Notes under the pieces: model-generated | The model's database searches: none | What the model was told of the DNA's origin: nothing | Seen by the model: the letters and a program-made list of their open reading frames with translations, nothing else | Shown: piece after piece, positions 41,383-51,000 of the stretch | Layout of the letters: every line of letters starts with the position of its first letter | How positions within the stretch are numbered: position 1 is the first letter of the stretch | Position numbers and translations under genes: made by a program | Assembly (NCBI GenBank): GCA_947561395.2 | Contig: OX387189.1 | Coordinates: 23,436,329 to 23,500,328 of the forward strand | Reading direction: 5' to 3' | Source of the DNA: Buxus sempervirens | Taxonomy: Eukaryota > Streptophyta > Magnoliopsida > Buxales > Buxaceae | Length of the DNA: 64,000 nucleotides

Positions 41383-42515
41383 AAAAAAGAAAAAAAAGAG
41401 AAAAAGGAAAAAAGAGGATCATCTCTACTGAGGGGCAAATACTTCTTCAAATAATCAAAACCGGGGCATGTTCAGTGTCTTTCCTTCTAGGTTTTCATTG
41501 GAATGAATTCCGACATCTGGAAGAAGCAATCAAGCTTTAGTCTTCGAATTTGAAAGAAAAAAAAAAAAAAAAGAGGCTTCAAAGCAATGGCATGTTTTCT
41601 TCGTTAAACAAGGGTTCCCAATTCTTCAATCATGAAGAAGGATTTTACTGGGGCAGCAAGAAGGCATGAAAGACAGATCATGGGTTGTAAAGGCATGAGG
41701 TTAGATCAACAGATCATGATCCATCAATCAAGATGAGGGCATTCACTTGGGCAATTAAAAAGCATGAAGACAAGTTATGGGCAATAAGAGCACATACATC
41801 GTTATTGAGAGAGCAAGATGATAAAGAAGCAAAAGCAAGTTCCAAAATATTCAAGCACAAGTTCGGGCATCAAATGGCACCCAGGTATATCAAATAAGAA
41901 AATCAATCAGGAAAATTCAAAAAGTGAAAAACATCAAAATCAATTGAGTTTGCAGTGGTCAATTTTAAATCCACATTCTTTTCAAAAATTGCTTGTCTCA
42001 GATTTCTTTTCATAGCCACGAGAGCTCCAAGAAATCTGAGATAAGGAACAGACGCCACCCCACTTCAAGCAGGGGTTTCATTGGCTATCTTCGAATCCAT
42101 GTTTTTATCATTTCTTTGTTGGACCAAAGCAAGTTCAATTAATGAGATGTTTTTCAAATGTGTAATTTTGAGTTGTGTCTGTTCATTGTGCTACAACTGC
42201 AGGCCACCCAGAAAAATTGTCTTTTTCATCATTTTCTCCACACTTTTTGGGAGATTAATGTTTATATTAGTTGTAAGTTGCAAGGATTGCCACCTTACCC
42301 ACTTTTGTTTAAAAATTTTGTCTCAAATCTCACTTCATAGCCACGAGAGCTTAGTGAGAGGAGAGAGGAGGATTTGGCCCTTAAGCTGAGGGACTTCTTA
42401 GCAAATCTTCCACAATCAATTCTTTTTTTATAAAATCATCCATTTGATCCTTGCAAAGTGCAATTGGTTAGACAAAGATCTCAAAAAGTGCAATTAGTGG
42501 GTCTTTTTGCTCTCT
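39269..42515 (+). other. Degenerate pol scraps and 3' spacer of element 2
   Basis: 39281-39470 matches 940-1130 of element 1, the segment between linker and RT, but with small gaps. 39870-39930 recalls the pol end at 4440-4500. 39980-40050 matches 4551-4620. Everything from RT to integrase is missing. From 40100 to 41600 the sequence is A-rich with long A tracts (40192-40240, 41349-41415, 41550-41572). 42200-42515 matches the pre-LTR region of element 1. There is no frame of meaning. Confidence 0.7.
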
Positions 42516-42555
42516 GCTTGTAATTGGTTCCAATTACCAGCAAAGAGGGGGCAGC
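42516..42555 (+). other. Hairpin plus polypurine tract of element 2
   Basis: GCTTGTAATTGG-TT-CCAATTACCAGC forms a hairpin (42516-42541), directly followed by AAAGAGGGGGCAG (42542-42554) and the LTR. It is identical in layout to element 1. This is the start site for plus-strand DNA synthesis. Confidence 0.75.
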
Positions 42556-44218
42556 TGTAGACACCCCAAATTGCACTAAAAATGAGAAAATAATTGAAAA
42601 TATTAATTGGGATTTGAAACAGGTCAAAAAAGTGTAAAATCTGGCCAAATTGTTCATGACCGTATTTTGTTTACGGACTGGTCATACCTGCAGTTGATAT
42701 ACGGTCACGGCGTGCCCGTATTAATAATACGGGCAGGGCGCGACCGTAATACATATACGGTCACGGGGGTCTTTGTGCGAATTTTACCTTTTTGATTTTT
42801 GAGCCTTATCTGCACCCAAATATCTCTCTTGGATAAGCGAATTCTCTTATTTATCTGTTCGAATTATCTCATTTATCCTTGTGGATAAAGGATTGGCATG
42901 ATCTTGTGTTTAACTCAAACTGAAACTCTATCTTGCCAAACCTTGGACCAACCATACCCCTGTGTTTGCCTATAAATAGAGGGTCTCTCCTCTAGCTAAG
43001 GGCCACGAAATTTTGAAGAATCAAAAGCTCCAAGAGAAGGAAAGGAATCCCTGCTGCTCTGCCTGCTCAATCCAGGTAAGTCCCCTATCCTTTTTTATTT
43101 TCTGTCTTCAATTTTAGAAGTAATAGGATCATCTCTATTGCTGTAGAATAAGGCCATATCTGTTTTTGTATTCCTAAACTTGTCTCCAAGTACCTCAAGG
43201 GTCTCTCTAGCCGTAAAACGTGAAGAGAGAACTAGGGGAAAAGAGAACAGGTGGATCCGTAGGGTAGACCCCCATGTGCTCTAATCTGTGAGATGTGGTT
43301 GTTTTAAATATCTTGATCATGTTTTAATGCTTTTTATGATATATCTGAATGAATAACATGAATCTATGATGTTTATAGCATAAGATCCCCACTTTTTGAT
43401 AAAATTTGGATTTTCCACATATTTGCACCTACAGCACTGTTTTCGTGATTTTTGCGATTTTAGGCTAGGATCTTGGATTTATCATGATCAATATGGTAGA
43501 TCTGAATCCAGAAGCCTGAAAATAACTTCTAGGGTTTCATGAGATGGTTTTTAAATTGTTTTTCATTATTGAGATAAGACCCTACGGTCTAAATTCTCCC
43601 CTTTTGGTGTTCTTCATCAACGTGGGTATTTTTGGTTTTGATTTTCAGATTTAATGTGAAATTTGGGCTTTATCTATGTCCTGGAATATTCAAGTTTAAT
43701 TTTGAAATATTTTATAAAAATCATATTTTTCTAGATTTCTAGAATTTTGACTTGAAGCCAGATTTTTGGATTTTTCACTTTAAATTGATTTTATTTGATT
43801 TTATCTCAATTTTGTTTTGATCATGAAACCCTAGGAATTGTATGATCATGTTTGAAAGTTCTAGATCAATCAGACTATTCATATGAAAAAACCATACAAT
43901 TGTCTTCTTTTTGTGATTTTGTGTGATTTTTATAGCAAGCTTTTTCCTTTATTTTAAACATGAACAATACCTGGCAACCACCTTGTGTGGATGAATAGGG
44001 GTGCCTAACACCTTCCCCTGTTCATAACCTAATCCCCTTACCCATCTCTGGTTGTTTTTTTTATGAGGGATATTTTTACCCTAAAAATTGCCTTTTGTGC
44101 TTATTTAATATTTTGGTGTCCATTCACACCTAAATTGAATGGTGGCGACTCTTTGTTTTATATAATCCCGTGTGATGATTGAGGAAATCATTGGATTGAT
44201 TTTTTCCCATGTCTCACA
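42556..44218 (+). repeat. 3' LTR of element 2 (family A)
   Basis: 1663 bp, TGTAGACACC...TGTCTCACA, the same length as the 5' copy and without visible difference in the parts compared. TATAAATA at 42971-42978. Followed by GAATG, the target duplication. Confidence 0.95.
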
Positions 44219-44372
44219 GAATGGTTTTATTTTGATGTTGAAATTGAGATTATACAATGTTTTACTGTTTTGGTTTAGCTTGTCCTAGATCCAAAGTCTA
44301 AGCTTAGTAATGTAATGTTATTGTTGGTTGTTGAAATTGTATGGCCTTGAGTGTTGCCACGACCGGTGTAGA

Positions 44373-44801
44373 GCAACCAGAAACCCTGAGTTGGCCTGGT
44401 TGTCAATGCAGAAACCCGGGGAGTAGGCCTGCATTGGATAACGAAACCCTGAGTAGGCCATCATTTCAGAGTTTCCGAAACCCTGAGTAGGCCGGAACTG
44501 TGTACATGGAGGTGTGGAGTGTCTACTTGGCATGTTTAATTTATCAACTAAACAATAGTCATGACATTAACCAATGTTGGTATTTGATTTTGTTTGACGT
44601 GATATGTTTTATTCGCTGGTTTGTTGGTATTTATGGTTCATGGAATATTGTTTACCGATTATTGGGTATTGTACCTCTCGCCGGTGTAGAGCAGCCAGAA
44701 ACCCTGAGTAGGCCTGGTTGTCAATGCAAAAACCCGGGGAGTAGGCCTGCATTGGATGACGCAGTCATTTCAATATCCGAAACCCTGAGTAGGCCGGATA
44801 T
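44373..44801 (+). repeat. Array of six hairpins with constant loop and variable stems in the family C LTR
   Basis: Hairpins lie at 44373-44403, 44404-44436, 44470-44499, 44691-44721, 44722-44754 and 44773-44801. The loop is AAACCC(T)GAGTAGGC or AAACCCGGGGAGTAGGC. The arms change in pairs: GCAACCAG/CTGGTTGT, CAATGCAG/CTGCATTG, GTTTCCG/CGGAAC (one bulge), GCAGCCAG/CTGGTTGT, CAATGCA/TGCATTG and ATATCCG/CGGATAT. The block occurs as two related sets about 320 bases apart. Confidence 0.8.
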
Positions 44802-45110
44802 ACATTTGGAGGCGTGGGCATGGTTATGAGAAGGCTTTGTGTTATATGACATTGGTATATCTGGAATTATATCTTGAAACACGAAATTATGGTTATTCGC
44901 TATGTTGTTGTCAGTTAATCATTATTTTATCGATATCTTCGGGATTGGAAACGGATTGTTATTGTTTGATTTACCTTATGGTTTTCCGCACTGATATGAA
45001 TTGGATTATTGAAGTTTAGTCGGATTATTCAGAATATGCGTGTTATCATCATTGTATATGGTTTATAACCGTGGCATGTTTTAGAATTGAAATAAATGTA
45101 TTTGTGCATG

Positions 45111-45633
45111 CATGTGCTGCTCACTGGGATATTCATATCTCACCCCGTTGCTTTCGTTTTGTTTTCAGATACTCTTGGAGAGCTCGATACTTGCGGGTAG
45201 TTACTTGGACATGTGAGTTTTATTTTAGTTTGGGAATATTTTAGCGCACTCTGTTATATAGCTATTGTTGTATTCATGTTTTTCCTTCACTCTGATATTG
45301 CGATCCTGTGTTTTAAATTAACCTCCGGGGATGAGTTACGGTGTTATTTCGTGACTCGGATCCGGGGCGTTACATGTTTGAGTATGCATTGCCACTTGCT
45401 GAGATAGTCGTATCTCATTCCTTTTGTTTTGTTTTGTTTTCAGATCTCAGAAAGGACGATACAGGCTGGTTTATGCTTGGTTCAGGTGAGTTGGGGAAAA
45501 TTTTAGTTGACTCTGATTATGTTATTTCCATTTCATGTTTTCCTTACTCTGATATAGCGATCCTGTATAGAAAAGCTAACTCCTCGGGGACGAGTTACGG
45601 TTCCATTACGTAACCTTGTTCTAGGGTGTTACA
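45111..45633 (+). repeat. Tandem duplication of the last ~260 bp of the family C LTR
   Basis: Both copies contain a short self-paired motif (GGATATTCATATC; GAGATAGTCGTATCTC), a pyrimidine tract ending TTTTCAG, GCGATCCTGT, GACGAGTTACGG or GATGAGTTACGG, and end GTTACA. The first ends at 45372, the second at 45633. Only the second end is next to the TTAAT target duplication. Confidence 0.75.
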
Positions 45634-47489
45634 TTAATGATACTCAAGCCCCATGCAGCGTAGCTATAGACAAGAGCCGTAATCACCGACTTATTGCGCA
45701 CAAACTCAACAGAGTTGGCATGTACCACCAGCATTCAGCACCAGAATCAATACATGGAGATGATCGCTTATCCACATGTACAGGGAATCACCAGCGGCGC
45801 ACCGGGGTGTCCCTCCAGACATAGGACCTTCCCAGAGCAAACTAACTTGCAAGGAAAGCGCGCTAGCATATAGGAGTAACTCAACCCAAACTAAATACCA
45901 CTTAGCTAACCAGCCAAAACTATGGATCCATATACAGTTAAGCCCACTGACACAAACCACGATAAAACCACATACGGGAAGACACGCTAATGTAGGAGGC
46001 ATACACACTTTTACCCGTAAAGGATTACACATCTCTACATAGAGGATTACCCATCTCTGCCGTAAAAGTTAGTATCAACTCAACCACAGAAGCCGTATCA
46101 CCCAACCGTAAAAGTAAAGTGAACAACCTTATACCACATACCAAACCATACCAAAGTATTCCATTCCATAGGAAACCATGATTCAATCCTTAATAATCCA
46201 AATAAGCCTTTTTCAGAATTACATATGCAATTTCATAATGATATTCAAATAAAGCTTATGTATCATAAATTCGATAAAAACTAGAGTTTATGCAATTCCA
46301 AAAACCAACATTCATATTGAAAGTTCGAATACAGTGAAACAAATCTTACTTAGAGTTTCCTTTAATTAACCTAGAGCCTTCTAGATTAATTCTTATAAAT
46401 TAAATACCCTCCTACCTTTATTTACATAATCAAACCAAGTCTTCTTCTTTAATTTGACAAATCCATCAAGAATACCCATCATGAAAATATAAGCACTTTG
46501 ATTCCATGTGAATACAGTTCCGACTAATCCATTCTAACCCTATGAAATCACAGAAAACAAAATCATGCAGTTCCTTACGTTTTCCAAGGTTACTACTTGC
46601 CTTATACGCTAAAATTCTTCTTCCATTGAAGCTTCTAATTCTTGACCTTACTTTTGCTCCCAAACGCACTAAGCTAGAGCTCTCTGATTCACATCTCCAC
46701 CGCTCACATTATAATTCCCTCAGTCATGAACAAAACCCCCAAATTTGACGGCGATCCACCGTACGGATTTTCCCCGATCATAATTTGATGATGGCTGGTC
46801 AAACATCTCTATTAGCAACCTCCTTCCTTTCTCTCCCTCTTTTCTCTCAATAATAAACCCACGAAAATTCTCTCTTGTCTAACCTTAATCTCCTATTTAT
46901 ATTAGCCTTTAAAAGTCCTAAACCAACCCACCCTAATAGGCTACTTTAATTTGGGCTAACCCAACCATGGTCTAATTAAAGTCTAACCCATTCTAATTAA
47001 TTCCTACTTTTTCTCTACCTTTTATTTTTCTACTTAAACATTAATAATTTAATCTCTTATCATCTAAACTCCTACTTACAACCTATTTTCGTGCATAATA
47101 TTTAATTAAACCTTAATATCACCTAAAACCTTATTTTCTACAAATTAAAACTTGAAATCTCCTAATTACCCTTTTTCCCACTTTTAGGCTTTTATTAATT
47201 CCTTTTAATTTCTAACTTGTCAAAATAATTTATTTTCTTCTATTTTCTAATTCTAGTTATTATTTAATGATCTGTTTATTAATTACCCTTTTCTGAAAAT
47301 TACCAAAATACCCTTTTTACTCTTTTAGGCTAATTTCATTAAAATTCTTTCTTTATTTACAACTTATGACTCATTCGAATTACTTATCCTCTAAATCTTC
47401 ACTTTTTATTTTAACTAGGACTTAACTCATATTTTCTTTTATTTATTATTTATTTATTTATTTATTAGGTGAAAATTCAGGGTTTTACA

Positions 47490-47670
47490 ACTCATTCCTG
47501 TAAAAAGTAAGCATAACATTAGAAAATCCCCCAAGTTCGTATTTTTAGAGTGAAAAAACAATGCTTTATCACTTTATACTTCATCATCTGAAGATGAGGA
47601 ACGTGTTGGCAGGACGCGGAGGGCAACTAGAAGAACTAGCTGACGCGAAATTCTTCCTGTTCTTACCCAT
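47490..47670 (-). pseudogene. Start exon of the HMG-box/DUF1985-like gene
   Basis: On the complement an ATG at 47670 opens MGKNRKNFASASSSSCPPRP followed by ANTFLIFR, a leader plus the first strand of an HMG-box-like motif (PPRPANTFLIF). The expected donor after the FLIF codons reads AGATGATG instead of AGGTGATG, so splicing is probably lost. A second exon would begin after TTTTTACAG near 47498 and is cut after a few bases by the LTR inserted at 47489. The rest of the gene is at 26215-29412. Confidence 0.5.
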
Positions 47671-48080
47671 TAATGAGCTACAACTAATTAGATTGAGGCT
47701 CACGGATAATAAAACCAAAGAATGTTAGTAGTAATTAGATGCCTAGTAAGATTACAAACACAAACAGTCATAGTATAGCAACATTTGGGAGTATCCAAAG
47801 TCGAAATTAACACGACAAAATGCTTAACAATGTCACTAAAAAACAACCAACAACAAAGTAAATATGTTTCACAACCAACATGTTTCACAATGTCACTAAC
47901 ACAACTATGTGGCAAATTCGATTTCATAAAACAGTAATAAAAATAATCATGGGAATGATCAAATTTTGCCACATACTACGACCCCCACTAGAACACATCG
48001 CGCCAACCTGCAAATTAGACGTCGGTAATTAGAAGTCAATTATAGCAACAACTGAGATGCATGAATAGATGTAAGGTGGA
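47671..48080 (-). other. Spacer between the transposase and the HMG-box-like gene
   Basis: About 410 AT-rich bases. It should contain the transposase 3' end and the promoter of the next gene on the minus strand. The phrase ACAACCAACA...ATGTTTCACAA is repeated at about 47848 and 47872. No frame of interest. Confidence 0.35.
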
Positions 48081-51000
48081 TTACATCAACCTGCAAATTA
48101 TACCATTCCAGTCTCTATATTGGAGCTCTGCAACTTGCTCGGTTGTGTACAACACCCTTGCATCTAGAACAATGCACCTGTCACTTGTCTTGGAATTGCG
48201 ATTGAATGCGCTTCTGTTTAGGCCACCCTGGCATCTTGGTGTCTTTGGTGGAAACGAGATAGATAGGGTTTCACTTGAATCTGCTATGGACACCATATCA
48301 ATGTCTTGAACTGTGGGTAAGTCATGTGTTGGCACACCATGCATCAATTCGTCATATATCAACCCTTGCGTTGCCTTGTGGTAGCATAGGTCGACAAAGT
48401 CATACACATTAAGCCTTACCAAGTTCAGGACGGCACATGCATGTACACAAGGAATGCCCACCTGTTGCCATTGTTTGCACGAACACTCACAACACATTAA
48501 ATGCACGATAATATATGTCTCATCACCTCTAACTTCATATTCGTGTTGTCCACATTGAATGACATCCAACCCCATTGCTCTAGTGAGATTCTCCTGAATC
48601 TTGGCATCAATTCGACCACCGACATTGGACACCCACGTATCAATACAACTCTTCTTCCTCACCAATAGCTCCGTCAGCTTCACTCGATGTGCATCAATAA
48701 ACCGCATTACAGGCAATTTTCTTTCTTCCACCATCCAAGCATTGAATGACTCCACTAAATTTGAATTCAACTTATCCCATCGTTTCATAGGGAACAATGT
48801 ATTTGCCCAATTTTCGAGGGCATTTCTCCTCACCCAGTCAACTAGTTCAGGTGCATATTCATGCATGGCAGCCAATGCCTTATCGTAGTCCTGAGGGAGC
48901 CTTGCGTAAGCAATATCATCAAGTAACTATAACGCAAATTTCTTTCCCTCCCTCAAATGAAAGGATCCGATGAATTTACTAAAGTTTTCCTTAAGATGGC
49001 GAAAACAATGAGAGTGGTTCCTAGAACCAAAGGTAGCACTTACTAAATTTATAATGCTTTGATTCCTGTCACTTACAATGACTAAATCCTCCCTACCACC
49101 TATGGATGACTTAACACATTGTAGAAACCACATCCAATCCTCATTATTCTCACCACTAACAATTGCAAAGGCAATTGGAAACATGCCGTCATCAGTATCG
49201 AGTGCTATAGCAAAAAGCAACGTGCCCTGGTATGACCCACTAAGATGACTTCCATCAATGAATAGCAGTGGTCTGCAACTGACCGCAAATCCCCTCAAGG
49301 AACAACCATAAGCAATAAACAATTGCTTAAATTTTCCATATGCAGTTGCTATCCAACTTACCACAATGCCAGGATTAGTCTCTTGTAACCATTCACACAT
49401 CCATGGGATGAACTTATAAGAGTCCTCCACATTACCATCTATCCTTTGTTTCACCTTTTCCTTGCTCCTCCAAGATTGATGATATGTCAATGGCATTGCA
49501 TGATCATGATAAAAGTCCTTGGAAATTTGTCATGGCAAGTAACTTGGAGTGTTCCTAATTGTCTTCTCAATCACGCTCGCAAGCCACTTCGTTCTCACAA
49601 CCGGTTTCATAGACAATTGGTCTTGGGCTGAGTGTTTATTCTCCTTCTCAAACTTTATCACCCTCATAAAACTCGTATCCTTCACACGTCTTGCAATTAC
49701 CTTCTAAGGACAATCTGTGCCTGCACAACGGACACTAATGTATGATGGACAATTTTTTTTCATCACATATTCAAACCTATTAGCCATGGCATGCTTGTAC
49801 ACTGCTTCTCTAAACTCCTCAAGGGTCTTAAATATCTGGTCCACCTCAGTAATTGCATCCTGCCATAGGCTAGATACAAGCGGACCTCTACTGAATTCAG
49901 TGCAACTTTCAAGAAGCGGTTTCTCCCGATCCTCTCCTTCATCATCATTGCAGGGAAGTACAGAATGACCACTTAAAGGTACACTCATCTTGAAATTACA
50001 AAATATATGACTATCACTACATGCAATATGGAGGAAATGTAATCCCATGTATGGTTAATGTAAATTACCTCCAACAAGAGTCGTTCTTGTGATGATCCTT
50101 CATCATCATAGACATAAATGTTGGCAGCACCCTGTGAGACATGGGAAAAATCACCGGGATGATTTCCCCTCCGTCAACACACGGGCTCAACGTAAAAATG
50201 GGAGAGTCGCCACCATTCAGAGTTTGCGGGTGTGAATGGACACCAAAAGATTCAAAAGTAAGCAAAAAGAGCTAAAAGGCAAATTCTAGAGTAAAAATAA
50301 CTTTACTTGAAAATCAAATCCAGAGATGGGTAAGGGAATTAGATTATGAACCGGGGGAAGGTGTTAGGCACCCTCATTCATCCACACAAGGTAGTTTCCA
50401 AGTGTTGTTCATGCTAAAAGATAGGAAAGCTTGCTAAAAATCATTAAAAACCTTGAAAAATGACAAATGTATGATATCTTCACATGAAAATCTAAATGAA
50501 TTCCAAATCCTCTTTTATGTCAATATCACTTCTAGAATATCACCAAAAGATGGAAATCAAAGTAAAAGTTGCACAAAACCAAGTTGAGTTAAATTTGGAA
50601 AATTCGGTAAAAGCAAGAACCATTTGTCTTGAAATCATTCAAATCCAACCAAATTCATTTGAAAGATTATGATAGATAGAAGACTCATGCAAATTTTCAA
50701 TCCATTCCGGCTAAAATCCTAGGAGTTAGTCTCCTTTGAAATCTACTGCTGGAGATAATTAAAAGTGACAACTGGGCAAGTTTGGAAAATCATTTAGAAA
50801 AATCGGCTCCATATAAATCCATGAAATTTGGTGTGAATGAAGTATGTATGGCCATATTTCAAATGAAACTAGCCTCATACAAAAATTCATTCGGATGTGC
50901 CTTGGGTGGTCTCCCGAACAGGCCCTGAAGATCACAAATTTACCCAGAAAAGTGTTGTTGAACAGCTCTAAGTAAATCTGTTAAAAACAACACAAATGGA

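Larger units (their letters stand above)
33294..44218 (+). mobile_element. Element 2: complete, gag-only, non-autonomous Tat/Ogre-type retrotransposon
   Basis: Two LTRs of 1663 bp each (33294-34956 and 42556-44218) are flanked by GAATG at 33289-33293 and 44219-44223, a perfect 5-bp target duplication. In the stretches I compared line by line I saw no difference between the LTRs. A PBS, a leader with hairpin array, a full gag frame and a PPT are present. Protease, RT, RNase H and integrase are gone: 39269-40100 keeps only degenerate scraps of the regions flanking them in element 1. Both antisense genes are absent. It must have moved with enzymes from a partner, and recently. Confidence 0.95.
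30062..45633 (+). mobile_element. Solo LTR, family C, plus strand, about 4.6 kb, split by element 2
   Basis: It starts TGTAAAATCCCAAATTTTTAATG at 30062 and ends GGTGTTACA at 45633. TTAAT at 30057-30061 and 45634-45638 is a perfect target duplication. Its own sequence is 30062-33293 plus 44219-45633. The last ~260 bp are present twice in tandem (45111-45372, 45373-45633). Features inside: a GC-rich block of GAGCTGGCGCCCACT/GAGCGC palindromes at 32640-32835 and a hairpin array at 44373-44801. No coding region was found, although short open frames occur. Confidence 0.8.
29413..47489 (-). mobile_element. Solo LTR, family C, minus strand, about 2.5 kb, split by a nested insertion
   Basis: On the minus strand it begins TGTAAAACCCTGAATTTTCACC at 47489 and ends GGGGCGTTACA at 29413. 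Its own sequence is 45639-47489 and 29413-30061; everything between is a later insertion. Flanks AATCA (29408-29412) and ACTCA (47490-47494) agree at four of five bases, fitting an old target duplication. It lies inside the HMG-box/DUF1985-like gene. No internal retrotransposon genes of this family are present, so it is a solo LTR. The lineage is unsure, but TGTAA..TTACA ends are common in chromovirus LTRs. Confidence 0.7.
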
